In this document: one piece after another, positions 25,854 to 34,642 of the stretch
Layout: every line of letters begins with the position of its first letter
How positions within the stretch are numbered: position 1 is the first letter of the stretch
Assembly (NCBI GenBank): GCA_036011305.1
Contig: DASCNA010000262.1
Coordinates: forward strand, 1-35,277
Length of the DNA stretch: 35,277 nt
DNA from: DASCNA01 sp036011305
Lineage (GTDB): Bacteria > Verrucomicrobiota > Lentisphaeria > Victivallales > GWF2-38-69
Reading direction: 5' to 3'
The notes under the pieces: model-generated
Database searches by the model: none
What the model was told of the DNA's origin: nothing
Seen by the model: only the letters and a program-made list of their open reading frames with translations
Program-made: the position numbers and the translations under genes

Positions 25854-27614
25854 TTACTTTTGGTCAGCAGGAATTTGTTTTATTTGTCTTGGTGATGATT
25901 GTGGGGTTGCTGCACCTATTTGATTTGGGTCAATCAACCCTTGCTTAGCGCTGGCTTCATCTACAGCAGGAGCATCATGTTTCCTATCTGGATAAAACTG
26001 ATCATGAAATGCACTTTCTCTTTTTTTCTGATAATTCCCCATTACACTTGATGATTTTTCTGTCTTCCCTGCAGGGCTAACAGTATCTGTTGTTTTAGGC
26101 GCCGTCTGTTTCATTACATCACTTTGTTGTCCCCCTGGAACTTCTTCAGGTGAAAGATTGTTTGGATTAATTGTACCTTTTTTAGGTGTTTGTTCCTGCG
26201 AACTCCCTTGAGTCGCTGGTTGATTAATCAAATTATTTGAATTTAAGGAAGAATTAAGCGAACTGTCAATTGATTTCATATCCTCATTTAACTGCTTGTC
26301 AATGTCACCGTAATCAGATGTATTAACATTATACATACTGGCACCCTGCCCCATCAAATTCTGTGCACTTTTACTATCTGGTTCTACGGTATTTTTGTAG
26401 GTACCTTCTTTGCCAGATTTCGGCATCTCAGATTTACTTGTCCGCTCTTTACCATACCCGCTAACAGGTGCCAGGGGTTGTATACCAAACGGTTCTGCCT
26501 GAGCTTTTGAACTTTCTGGTTGGGCTGTATAATACTGACCTTCTATCATTGAATTTACTAGTTTATTAGCTTTTTGTAAATTAGGATCAACTGTTTTTCT
26601 TGGAAGTTTACTTACATCAATACTTGGATCAAGTATTTTTGCCAATTTATATTCATTATTCTCTATAGCAAAGTCAAGAGCAGTAGCACCTTCAGGTGTT
26701 TTAGTATTGATATCAGCACCCAGTTCAACTAAATATTCTGCAGCTAATGGAAGATTGTTTTTTGCACACCAAGCTAAAATAGGCATTTTACCAAACGCCA
26801 GCCCGTTTACACTAACTCCCTTTTCGGCCAAGAGCTTAATAAGTTTTTTATTCTGATGGCCCAGTGCTTCAAGCATAACTTTAGGCACAGTATTATTAGG
26901 CTTCATACCTACATTAGCACCTGCTTCAATCAGATATGCGACAACATTAGCATTAATTTTTATAAATGCCCAGTCTATAACACTCATACCGTTAAAGTCT
27001 GAATAGTTTATATTGGCACCGTTTTTAATTAAAGCCTTACAACCTTCAAGCTGACCATAATAAGCAGCCAATACTAAAGGAGTGTCACCAGTTACAGGCA
27101 TTACATAGTTAGCATCTGCTCCACGCTCTACAAGTAGATCAATAACTTTTGGATGTCCATATCTTGCAGCAAAACATAATGGTGTGTAATAATTACCTGT
27201 AACAACATTTACGTCAGCACCATGATCCAGCAGCAATTTGACCATATCATATCTACCACTACGGGCAGCAGCAGTTAAAGGAGTTCCTAAATAATTACCT
27301 TTATTTATATCTGCTCCCTGTTCTATCAAATATTTAGCTACATTATCTTTTTTCCTGAGGACAGCTGCCAGAAGCGCTGTTTCGTCAACACTCACATTTA
27401 TATTCATCTCTGCCTGGAGGTATAATTTCACAGCTTCCAGTTTTCCGTTTGCCGCAGCTTTGATGAAGTCTATTTCGCCAAAAGCTGCTCCCATACCAAG
27501 CAATTTTTGTTTTGCTTCTTCCTGTTGTGATGTATCCACATTACTAGTAGCGCATGCCCCTATCAATAACACAAACAGAGCAACAGCAGTTAATCTTAGA
27601 GACTTCATTTTCAT
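25854..27614 (-). CDS. Ankyrin-repeat lipoprotein
   Basis: 586 residues. The N-terminus is a lipoprotein signal (MKMKSLRLTAVALFVLLIGAC) with C21 as the acylated residue in IGAC. About eight to nine ankyrin repeats follow from near residue 50 to 335, several with clear cores such as GTPLTAAARSGRYDMVKLLL and DTPLVLAAYYGQLEGCKALI. The last 240 residues are low-complexity, rich in Pro, Gln, Ser, Thr, Lys and Asn, and look unstructured. Ankyrin arrays bind other proteins; outer-membrane or periplasmic display is inferred from the lipobox. Monocistronic: a strong terminator downstream and a divergent + strand unit 271 bp upstream. AAGGA lies 12 bp before the start; the second Met (27608) is an alternative. 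The partner is unknown. Confidence 0.87.
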   Translation of the reverse strand: MKMKSLRLTAVALFVLLIGACATSNVDTSQQEEAKQKLLGMGAAFGEIDFIKAAANGKLEAVKLYLQAEMNINVSVDETALLAAVLRKKDNVAKYLIEQGADINKGNYLGTPLTAAARSGRYDMVKLLLDHGADVNVVTGNYYTPLCFAARYGHPKVIDLLVERGADANYVMPVTGDTPLVLAAYYGQLEGCKALIKNGANINYSDFNGMSVIDWAFIKINANVVAYLIEAGANVGMKPNNTVPKVMLEALGHQNKKLIKLLAEKGVSVNGLAFGKMPILAWCAKNNLPLAAEYLVELGADINTKTPEGATALDFAIENNEYKLAKILDPSIDVSKLPRKTVDPNLQKANKLVNSMIEGQYYTAQPESSKAQAEPFGIQPLAPVSGYGKERTSKSEMPKSGKEGTYKNTVEPDSKSAQNLMGQGASMYNVNTSDYGDIDKQLNEDMKSIDSSLNSSLNSNNLINQPATQGSSQEQTPKKGTINPNNLSPEEVPGGQQSDVMKQTAPKTTDTVSPAGKTEKSSSVMGNYQKKRESAFHDQFYPDRKHDAPAVDEASAKQGLIDPNQIGAATPQSSPRQIKQIPADQK

Positions 27615-27885
27615 AATTTACTGCATTCCTTTATAATTTAAATTATATACTTGAATCAATAGAACCATTAGGATAAACTCAATATTTATAGAACTAATGT
27701 CTTTATATAGAAATTATATTTTGAAAAAAAACCTTTGCAAGAATTAAATGAAAAATATCACACAGAATGAATTAATTAATTAATTTTGATCATTATTTAT
27801 AAGAATAAAACTGCATCTTATGGCATTAGCAAAACACTTTTTTTATTAATTTATAAATATTTAAGTATAATTAAGGGGGTAATAA

Positions 27886-28674
27886 ATGACAGAAAACATT
27901 GAACAAAATAGTCCGCCTGACAGTAAAGAAGAAATCTTAGCGAAACTAGATGAGTTGCAAAATATAATTGCAAAAACATCCAAAGCAAAAAAAATAACTA
28001 CTATTTGCTCAACAATAGGAATAATAATCATCATTATTATTCTTTGTGTTTTTATTCTTTCAATCTATTCGTTTATCAGTAACTATAATACAGACAAACT
28101 AGGGTTGGCATTACAGAAAAGTATACCAAAAATAGCAAAGACAACTGAAGCCAAAAAATTATTGGATCAGGTCCAGAAGGAACTTTTACCCAATTATCAG
28201 AAAGCACTTATAAAACAAATCAACATTAACTCTGAAAAGCTCCAAAAACAGACACTGGCAACCGCCGAAGATATTAACAAATATATGCAGAATGATATGA
28301 AAGAGGCATTATTGAAAGGCCTTAGATCATCAATGATAACAGCTGAAAAGGAAATATTAACAAAATATCATAAACTTAATTTATCAGAAGAGAGAATTAC
28401 AGCAGTTTTGAATGAATCTAATGCATTATTTACTGAAAAACTGAGCGATAATTTAAATGCAAAATTAAGTGTAGCGACTCAAAAACTAACAAACTTAAAT
28501 AACAGTTTTATTAAATTGCAAAAATCTCTTCCTAAAGATAAACAGTTAAATGCAAGTGCTAATATTCATACATATGAAAATCAATTTATAGAATCTCTAT
28601 TAGAGTTGCTTGTATACCAAATGAATCCGGCAAAAGGTAAACTGCCGGCATTATCCGTAGGAGGTGTAAAATGA
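27886..28674 (+). CDS. Single-TM protein of unknown function (twin 1)
   Basis: 262 residues. About 35 charged residues with heptad-like Leu (EEILAKLDELQNIIA) precede one very hydrophobic segment at roughly 42-66 (Ile-rich), then about 195 largely helical residues. The likely topology is N-inside with a helical domain outside the cytoplasm. A strong AAGGGGG ribosome binding site lies before the ATG. The stop overlaps the next gene's start (ATGA), and the next protein has the same layout, so they probably form one complex. I recognise no family. Confidence 0.75.
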   Translation: MTENIEQNSPPDSKEEILAKLDELQNIIAKTSKAKKITTICSTIGIIIIIIILCVFILSIYSFISNYNTDKLGLALQKSIPKIAKTTEAKKLLDQVQKELLPNYQKALIKQININSEKLQKQTLATAEDINKYMQNDMKEALLKGLRSSMITAEKEILTKYHKLNLSEERITAVLNESNALFTEKLSDNLNAKLSVATQKLTNLNNSFIKLQKSLPKDKQLNASANIHTYENQFIESLLELLVYQMNPAKGKLPALSVGGVK

Positions 28675-29363
28675 GAGATATCAGTGATAAGCTGTCTAAT
28701 TTAGAAAATAGCGTCTTAGGACAGTATAAAAAATTTCGAAAAAGCCTTAAAGTCACTATAATAATTTATATCATCATCATAATACTGGTTCTTGCATATA
28801 CCATTTTCATCTATACAAGCATAAAAGATAATGCAACTCCAGATGCAGTAGCCGAATTAGTTACAATGCAGTTGGAAAAAGAACTTCCGAAAGTAAATGA
28901 TTACCTCAAGGGAAACTCTCAGGAACTGGCAGATACTCTCGCAATTAATACAGTTGATTATTTACATATATTAATTCCTCAGCTTGGAATTATAACAAAA
29001 GATCATCTCAATGCATTTACTAAGCAGGCAGTGCAACATATAGAAAAAACAGCCATGCCAGAAATTGTAGAATATTTAAATCTGCATTCGGATATTATTC
29101 TGAAAAATTCTGACGCAGTAACAGATAAAGAAATAGCAAATAGATTAGTTATGATGATGACAGAAAGATTAAACACAGTTATAGATCAAACTTTCAGTCA
29201 GGATTTTTATAGTAAACTAAATGAACTGCAGACCAATATAAATAGATTGGCAAATTTACCTGACTCTAAATTAACAAGGCAGGAATTGGCAGAAAAACAG
29301 GCTTTAATTTCCTGGATTTATATTTGCCAATATACACAAAATAATAATATTGCTACTGATTAA
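28671..29363 (+). CDS. Single-TM protein of unknown function (twin 2)
   Basis: 230 residues with the same plan as its upstream partner: a short coiled-coil-like N-terminus (MRDISDKLSNLENSV), one Ile/Leu-rich TM segment near 27-50, then a helical domain. Local likenesses to twin 1 follow in the same order (LEKELPKV here against LQKSIPKI there; a closing helix with KLNELQTNINRL against KLTNLNNSFIKL), suggesting ancient duplication. Translation is coupled by a 4-bp overlap. A hairpin terminator follows at 29389-29414, so the pair is a bicistronic unit ahead of sppA. Function unknown. Confidence 0.75.
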   Translation: MRDISDKLSNLENSVLGQYKKFRKSLKVTIIIYIIIIILVLAYTIFIYTSIKDNATPDAVAELVTMQLEKELPKVNDYLKGNSQELADTLAINTVDYLHILIPQLGIITKDHLNAFTKQAVQHIEKTAMPEIVEYLNLHSDIILKNSDAVTDKEIANRLVMMMTERLNTVIDQTFSQDFYSKLNELQTNINRLANLPDSKLTRQELAEKQALISWIYICQYTQNNNIATD

Positions 29364-29388
29364 TTAAAAACATAATTACGTACTATAA

Positions 29389-29414
29389 TTAGCGTCATAT
29401 AATTATGACGCTAA
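29389..29414 (+). terminator. Stem-loop after the twin membrane genes
   Basis: An 11-bp perfect stem (core tagcgtcata/tatgacgcta) with loop taat, followed by only a short T-run (aattttgt). A probable but perhaps leaky terminator between twin 2 and sppA. A TATAAT at 29422-29427 just after it might be a -10 box for sppA, without a good -35. Confidence 0.65.
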
Positions 29415-29451
29415 AATTTTGTATAATCACAAATTTAAATGAGAAACTTAT

Positions 29452-30525
29452 ATGCATGATAATAACATTAATAATGTCAAGACTAATAAAAGTGGATGCT
29501 TCTTTAAAGGAATAATTTTATTGATAGTCCTGTTTGCTATAGTTTTAATCTCTGCAATAACACTATTTGGCATTGTTTCTCATTTTTCAAAGAAACTTAA
29601 ACTTAGCGATAAACCTTTGAGTTCCAGGAATTCATTCTCCGCTGTATATCATTCAGGAAATAGTAAATCAAAAAATAAAATTGCTCTTGTAAATATTAAA
29701 GGATTAATTACTGATACTGATATTTCCTGGTCTCAAACAGTAAATTCTGAAAATATATGTGATAAGCTAAATTTAATATCCCGTGATAAAAACGTAAAAG
29801 CAGTCATTCTTAATATTAATTCACCTGGAGGCGAAATAACAGCCGTTGATAAAATTTATCACTATGTTCAAATATTAAGAAAAAAAAATATTCCTGTAGT
29901 TTCTATTTTGGGTTCCCTTGCTGCAAGCGGGGGTTATTACCTTGCCGCTGGGTCTGATATTATAATAGCAAACAGATTAACTATTACAGGCAGCATAGGC
30001 GTGATTATAAATAATATTAAATATTATGATTTGCTAAAAAAAATAGGGGTTGACGACGATATATATAAATCAGGAAAAATGAAAGATATACTGAATCCTG
30101 CCAGACCTACCAATAAATCAGAGAAAATAATAGTACAGAACCTTGTTATGGAATCATATGATGAATTTGTAAATATTGTTTCTAAGGGCCGTATAGCAAA
30201 AAACAGTAACTTAACCGTAGAATATATCAAAACATCTGTTATTGGCGATGGAAGAATATTTTCAGGAAAACAGGCCCTTAAACTTGGGTTGGTTGATTAT
30301 TTAGGTTATTTTAACGATTCCGTACAAACTGCTTGCAAGTTGGCAAAGATAAATAAAAATGATTATCAAATTATAACTTATGATGAAAATTTAAACTTTT
30401 CTGATTTTATAAAAAGGCTTATTTATAAAAATACATCAATAAATATTGATATACCTACAATTAATAGGTTATGCAAAATTGATTCAGGGAAGCTATATTA
30501 CATATATCCAGGATGGTTGCAATAA
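29452..30525 (+). CDS. sppA: Signal peptide peptidase SppA
   Basis: 357 residues, short (single-domain, B. subtilis-like) form of peptidase S49. An N-terminal TM segment at about 19-42 anchors it, with the active domain outside. The nucleophile is S159 in SLAASGGYYLA; the general base is K211 in KSGKMKDILNP, a spacing of 52 residues, as in B. subtilis SppA (S147 and K199). NSPGGEITAVDKI and TGSIGVI are the other conserved segments. It digests leftover signal peptides in the membrane. It lies 22 bp ahead of lpxB on the same strand, so the two may be co-transcribed. GAGAAA is the only weak ribosome-site candidate before the ATG. Confidence 0.92.
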   Translation: MHDNNINNVKTNKSGCFFKGIILLIVLFAIVLISAITLFGIVSHFSKKLKLSDKPLSSRNSFSAVYHSGNSKSKNKIALVNIKGLITDTDISWSQTVNSENICDKLNLISRDKNVKAVILNINSPGGEITAVDKIYHYVQILRKKNIPVVSILGSLAASGGYYLAAGSDIIIANRLTITGSIGVIINNIKYYDLLKKIGVDDDIYKSGKMKDILNPARPTNKSEKIIVQNLVMESYDEFVNIVSKGRIAKNSNLTVEYIKTSVIGDGRIFSGKQALKLGLVDYLGYFNDSVQTACKLAKINKNDYQIITYDENLNFSDFIKRLIYKNTSINIDIPTINRLCKIDSGKLYYIYPGWLQ

Positions 30526-30547
30526 TTAAATTAGAAATAGAATAATT

Positions 30548-31720
30548 ATGAATAAAGAAAATAAAAATATATGGATAATGGCTGGAGAAACTTCAGGTGA
30601 TAGATATGGAGCCAGACTTTATGAAGAATTAATTAAATTAAATCCAGGTCTAACAGTTTCCGGAATGGGCGGCAAAGCTATGAAAGAAGCTGGAGTCACT
30701 ATTAATGTAGATTCTACAGAACTTGGTGTAGTGGGACTTATTGAAGTGCTGAAACATATAGGCACATTCATTAAAATATTTAAAAGTCTGGTTAAAAAAG
30801 CCGAAGAAGAAAAACCTGATGCAGTAATACTCATTGACAATCCAGGTTTCAATTTAAGATTCGCCAAACAGATGCATAAAAGAGGAATTAGAGTTATCTG
30901 GTACGTGAGCCCTCAAGTCTGGGCATGGGGCAAAAAACGAATACCAAAGCTTGCTGAGTATTGTACAAAAATGCTGGTTATATTTCCATTTGAGGTAGAA
31001 GTTTACGGTGAAACGTCACTTGATGTTGAATTTGTAGGACATCCTCTAGTTGATTTTATAAGAAAAAAAATGCAGCCGAATATTACTCTTGATCCAAATG
31101 ATATTCTGCTTTTGCCGGGAAGTAGATTTTCTGAAATTAACAGAAATTTAAAAGTTATGTTAGGCACAGTCAGTATTCTTAAAGAAAAACACCCAAATCT
31201 AAATTTTAAACTCTCCGCTGCACGTCCGAAGATTGAAAAACAGATCAAAGAAATTATTGATGAATATAAAGCTGAAAATAGTCATTGCCCTGAAATAGAG
31301 ATCTTCCCTCAGGAAAAAAATACTGAATATATGCAGAAATGCGGTACAGGTATAGCTACATCAGGGACTATCACTGTAGAATGTGCCATTGTAGGAATTC
31401 CAATAGTTTCTTTCAATATATTACATCCTTTCACTTTCTTTTTAGCAGCACATTTCCTTGTAAAAAAACTGTTCAGAGGTTTTTTTGTGATGCCGAATAT
31501 CATCTCTAATAAATTAATATATGAAGAATTTCTTCAAAATCAGTCACCTCTTGAAGGCAAAATGGCTGATGCTATGGAGCGGATATTACCACAGAACGGA
31601 GAACGACGCCAGGAAGTCCTTAAAGAAATTAATGATATAGCTGAAAATAAACTGACTTATGGTAAAGAAAATGCCAGTAAAAATGCAGCATTAGCCGTAT
31701 TAAGAACTTTAGATAATTAA
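30548..31720 (+). CDS. lpxB: Lipid-A-disaccharide synthase
   Basis: 390 residues, GT19 family. Motifs in order: MAGETSGDRYGARL at the N-terminus, SGMGGKAM, DNPGFNLRFAK, WYVSPQVWAWGKKRI, EFVGHPLVDF, LLPGSRFSEI and the nucleotide-binding ATSGTITVECAIVGIPIV. It joins UDP-2,3-diacylglucosamine and lipid X to make lipid A disaccharide phosphate on the inner face of the inner membrane. Its presence shows that the organism makes lipid A and is Gram-negative in envelope. The other lpx genes are not in the window. Confidence 0.96.
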   Translation: MNKENKNIWIMAGETSGDRYGARLYEELIKLNPGLTVSGMGGKAMKEAGVTINVDSTELGVVGLIEVLKHIGTFIKIFKSLVKKAEEEKPDAVILIDNPGFNLRFAKQMHKRGIRVIWYVSPQVWAWGKKRIPKLAEYCTKMLVIFPFEVEVYGETSLDVEFVGHPLVDFIRKKMQPNITLDPNDILLLPGSRFSEINRNLKVMLGTVSILKEKHPNLNFKLSAARPKIEKQIKEIIDEYKAENSHCPEIEIFPQEKNTEYMQKCGTGIATSGTITVECAIVGIPIVSFNILHPFTFFLAAHFLVKKLFRGFFVMPNIISNKLIYEEFLQNQSPLEGKMADAMERILPQNGERRQEVLKEINDIAENKLTYGKENASKNAALAVLRTLDN

Positions 31721-31724
31721 AATT

Positions 31725-31758
31725 ACAAATGGTTAATTAATGAAAATTAACCATTTGT
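31725..31758. terminator. Bidirectional terminator between lpxB and argC
   Basis: A perfect 14-bp stem (acaaatggttaatt with aattaaccatttgt) and a 6-base loop, 4 bp after the lpxB stop and 9 bp from the argC stop. T-rich bases flank it on both strands. Confidence 0.8.
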
Positions 31759-31767
31759 TTGTAGGTA

Positions 31768-32802
31768 TTAAAGCAAACCTGTAGTTTCATCTATACCAAA
31801 CTTAATATTCATACACTGAACGGCCTGACCTGCAGCACCTTTAGTCAAATTATCTATAGCTGAAGTCAATATAAGCTTATTCGTTCTTTGGTCTAAAACA
31901 AAACCTATTTCACATACATTTGTCCCGGTTACGTTTTTGGTATCTGAAAGTTTATTATTCTCCAGCACTCTAACGAATGGTTTATCTTTATAGCAGTTAT
32001 TTAATACTCTATTGATATCTTTTTCGTTAATATTATTATGATCAACGATTATTGTTGAATTTATCCCTCTGTTCATAGGCACAAGATGAGGCATGAAATT
32101 AATAATTACTTCTTCCTCTGCCGCTATACTAATTTCCTGTTCTATTTCAGATAGATGCCTGTGTCCTGAAACAGAATACGCTCTAAAACTTTCGTTGCAC
32201 TCAGGAAAAATAAACGGTAAGTCTATTTTCCGTCCTGCCCCAGTAACACCGCTTCCGCTTGATGCAATAATATTTTTAGTAGATATCAATTTTTTGCTCA
32301 GCAGTGGAATTAAAGGTAAAAGTATACTTGTAGGATAACAGCCGGGGCATGCTATAATATTAGATTTTATAATTTTTTCTCTGTAAATTTCAGCAAGACC
32401 ATAAACTGATTTTCTGAGCAAAGAAGGAGCAGGATGATCTATGTTGTAAAACTCTTTATATTTTGCTTCAGAGTTCAGCCTGAAATCTGCACTTATATCA
32501 ATAACTTTAATTCCCATATTATAGATAGGTACAGCATATTCTGATGCTAATCCGTGTGGCAAAGCTAAAAAAACTACATCTACATTGTGTTTTTTTATTA
32601 AATTTAAGTCTGGATATTCAAAAGAAATTTCATTACTGCTAAAACGAGGAAAAATATTGCCAATTTTTTCTCCAGAATATTTTCGGGAAGTTATAAAAGA
32701 TATTTCAATGTTCGGGTGAGTAAACAGTATTTTCAATAGCTCTTCTCCGGAGTAACCGGCAGCCCCAATAATACCAATTTTAATTTTTTTATCTTTATCC
32801 AT
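31768..32802 (-). CDS. argC: N-acetyl-gamma-glutamyl-phosphate reductase
   Basis: 344 residues from ATG 32802, the usual length for the long ArgC type. The NADP Rossmann motif is GIIGAAGYSGEEL (10-22), and the catalytic Cys is C155 in IACPGCYPTS; GSGVTGAGRK and the C-terminal DNLTKGAAGQAVQ also fit. It reduces N-acetylglutamyl phosphate in arginine synthesis. An upstream ATG (32976) in the same frame is rejected, since it would add 58 unlike residues overlapping rpsI. There is no clear ribosome binding site. It lies 97 bp after rpsI on the same strand, beyond a terminator. Other arg genes are not here. Confidence 0.95.
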   Translation of the reverse strand: MDKDKKIKIGIIGAAGYSGEELLKILFTHPNIEISFITSRKYSGEKIGNIFPRFSSNEISFEYPDLNLIKKHNVDVVFLALPHGLASEYAVPIYNMGIKVIDISADFRLNSEAKYKEFYNIDHPAPSLLRKSVYGLAEIYREKIIKSNIIACPGCYPTSILLPLIPLLSKKLISTKNIIASSGSGVTGAGRKIDLPFIFPECNESFRAYSVSGHRHLSEIEQEISIAAEEEVIINFMPHLVPMNRGINSTIIVDHNNINEKDINRVLNNCYKDKPFVRVLENNKLSDTKNVTGTNVCEIGFVLDQRTNKLILTSAIDNLTKGAAGQAVQCMNIKFGIDETTGLL

Positions 32803-32848
32803 AATTTTGTTTAAATATATATAAAAGTTTAATGTATATAAAAAAAGC

Positions 32849-32870
32849 CGGGTATTAATAAAAACACCCG
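32849..32870 (-). terminator. Terminator of the rplM-rpsI operon
   Basis: On the - strand CGGGTGTT pairs with AATACCCG (one G-U), followed by GC and a run of T. It lies 29 bp after the rpsI stop. Confidence 0.8.
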
Positions 32871-32899
32871 ACCTGCAATATCTAAAATGATTCCAACTA

Positions 32900-33295
32900 T
32901 TAACGTTTTGAAAATTGGAAACGTTTACGTGCGCCAGGCTGTCCTGGTTTTTTACGTTCTTTAACGCGGGAATCACGAGTTAACATACCAGCATTTTTTA
33001 ATACTGATCTTAAATTATCATCGTATTTAGTAAGAGCTCTTGCAATACCATGTCTTAATGCCCCAGCCTGCCCTATACTTCCACCGCCTTTGATATTTGC
33101 ATGAATATCAAATTTACCAGTAGTTTCTGTAACAATCAAAGGTTGTTCAATATAACCTCTAGCAGCATCAGATGTAAAATAATCTTCAATAGCTCTATTG
33201 TTTACTTTATATTTACCTGTACCAGGTTGAATTCTAACTTGAGCTGTAGCACTTTTTCTTCTACCAGTAGCCCATATTTGATCATTCTTAGCCAT
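32900..33295 (-). CDS. rpsI: 30S ribosomal protein S9
   Basis: 131 residues, full length. The start has the conserved WATGRRKSATAQVRIQPGTG; GGGSIGQAGALRHGIARAL is the family signature; the C-terminal tail KKPGQPGARKRFQFSKR ends in the Lys-Arg that reaches the ribosomal P site. AAGGAG lies 14 bp before the ATG and GAGAG nearer, so the exact site is unclear. It follows rplM by 35 bp, the usual bacterial order. Confidence 0.98.
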   Translation of the reverse strand: MAKNDQIWATGRRKSATAQVRIQPGTGKYKVNNRAIEDYFTSDAARGYIEQPLIVTETTGKFDIHANIKGGGSIGQAGALRHGIARALTKYDDNLRSVLKNAGMLTRDSRVKERKKPGQPGARKRFQFSKR

Positions 33296-33330
33296 AAACT
33301 CTCTTATTACTCCTTATAAAAAACTTTTAA

Positions 33331-33765
33331 TTATCCAAAGAAATCAACTTTTTCAGGTTGTTGGGCTTCATGCGGATGTTCAGTACCGGGATAAACTTTT
33401 AATTTTCTAAAAATCTGACGACCTAATCTACCGTGAGGAAGCATTCCCCAAACAGCATCTTTAACTAAACGTTCAGGATTTTTTTCACGAATTTCATCAG
33501 CTGTATATTCTTTTAAACCACCTCTGTAACCTGAAAAATCCTGATAGATTTTCTTTGTTTCTTTATTACCTGTAAGTAATACTTTTTCAGCATTAACTAC
33601 AATTACAAATACACCAGTGTCAACATGAGGAGTATATGTGGGTTTATCTTTTCCCCTCAAAGCATTAGCTATCTTAACTGATAATCTACCTAATGGTATT
33701 CCATCAGCATCTACTAAAATATGCTTGCGTTCAATTTCACCTGTTTTTGCTAAATACGATTTCAT
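33331..33765 (-). CDS. rplM: 50S ribosomal protein L13
   Basis: 144 residues, full length. Conserved segments: WVDADG-type start (here LVDADGIPLGRLSVKIANALRGKDKPTYTPHVDTG), VVNAEKVLLTGNK, the VWGMLPHGRLGR motif and the C-terminal KVYPGTEHPHEAQQPE. It is an early-assembling protein of the large subunit. AGGAAGAG is the ribosome site. First gene of the rplM-rpsI operon. Confidence 0.98.
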   Translation of the reverse strand: MKSYLAKTGEIERKHILVDADGIPLGRLSVKIANALRGKDKPTYTPHVDTGVFVIVVNAEKVLLTGNKETKKIYQDFSGYRGGLKEYTADEIREKNPERLVKDAVWGMLPHGRLGRQIFRKLKVYPGTEHPHEAQQPEKVDFFG

Positions 33766-33789
33766 TCCTAGCTCTTCCTATTATTTACA

Positions 33790-33818
33790 AATATTTATTT
33801 AAATATATAAAATGTCAA
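33790..33818 (-). promoter_or_regulatory. Candidate promoter of rplM-rpsI
   Basis: On the - strand a perfect TTGACA (33813-33818) is followed after 17 bp by AATATT (33790-33795, four of six bases). A second TTGACA at 33866-33871 lacks a matching -10. Further upstream, AACCTAA/TTAGGTT arms form a small dyad near 33844-33864, of unknown role. Confidence 0.4.
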
Positions 33819-34041
33819 TATAACTATAATCCAAAGGGAGTTTAACCTAATTCAATTTTAGGTTTTGTCAAATTGCAGATAATATAAAATTTATATTATT
33901 GATATTTTTTTTGCCCTAAAGGTCCAAATTTTCAACAAAAAACTTAATTAAGTTAATATTTTATGAAAAAATTACAATATTCAGATTACTATAATGGTAA
34001 AATATTTTATCGATTTTCGTGAAGTAAATATTAATGTATTT

Positions 34042-34557
34042 TTAATTAAGCTCTATCTTATAATTCGTACTATTAAGCTTCATAAAAATATAGGGATTGC
34101 CATAAAGTCTTGAGTTATCTGCATTTTTTTCTATAAATTTTAAAAGGGCCTCTGAAGTAGTAAATTTTTTATCCTTAAAAAGCTTTTTATCAATTATATC
34201 AACCATCATAAGGTTTGCTCTATTTGAACTCAGTAATGAGTATTTAGCAAAAATGTAAGAGGTTTTATCACTGTCAATATTGCGAATCATCATAAAATTA
34301 TGTTTTTTAATTTTTACTGAATATCCCTGTGCGATTGTCGTACTGTTGTTTTTATCAGCCCATATTAATAAATATTCTTTATCACTAAACTGTAAAACTT
34401 TCAATTTTGGCATTTTATCACTAACCCAGTTACCTAAACATTTCACATTAACTTTCTGAACAGAATTATCACTGAGCATTACTATAGGAACTGATGATTC
34501 ATAACAGGCGGAAAGAAACAATGGAAATAATAATAGAAGTAAAAATGATCTTTTCAT
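34042..34557 (-). CDS. Small lipoprotein of unknown function
   Basis: 171 residues with a lipoprotein signal peptide (MKRSFLLLLLFPLFLSAC, acylated C18 in LSAC). The mature part is mixed, with several beta-like strands, and has no recognised motif. AAGGAT lies just before the ATG within a 12-bp palindrome (atccttaaggat, 34561-34572). It lies 85 bp after the trpA stop on the same strand; the link with tryptophan synthesis is probably incidental. Confidence 0.8.
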   Translation of the reverse strand: MKRSFLLLLLFPLFLSACYESSVPIVMLSDNSVQKVNVKCLGNWVSDKMPKLKVLQFSDKEYLLIWADKNNSTTIAQGYSVKIKKHNFMMIRNIDSDKTSYIFAKYSLLSSNRANLMMVDIIDKKLFKDKKFTTSEALLKFIEKNADNSRLYGNPYIFMKLNSTNYKIELN

Positions 34558-34642
34558 ATAATCCTTAAGGATAGTTTAATTTAAAAGTATTCGCTATTAT
34601 GATTATATTGTAGAATCAAGAAAATATTATAACTTTAAAATA

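Noticed and set aside
27768..27783. Short aatt tandem repeat
   Set aside because: Expected by chance in sequence this AT-rich; nothing links it to a function.
27860..27885. TATAAT at 27866-27871 as promoter of the twin genes
   Set aside because: Transcription would start within the ribosome binding site, and no suitable -35 is present.
32803..32976. Longer N-terminus for argC
   Set aside because: The 58 extra residues do not resemble the family, overlap rpsI and cross its terminator.
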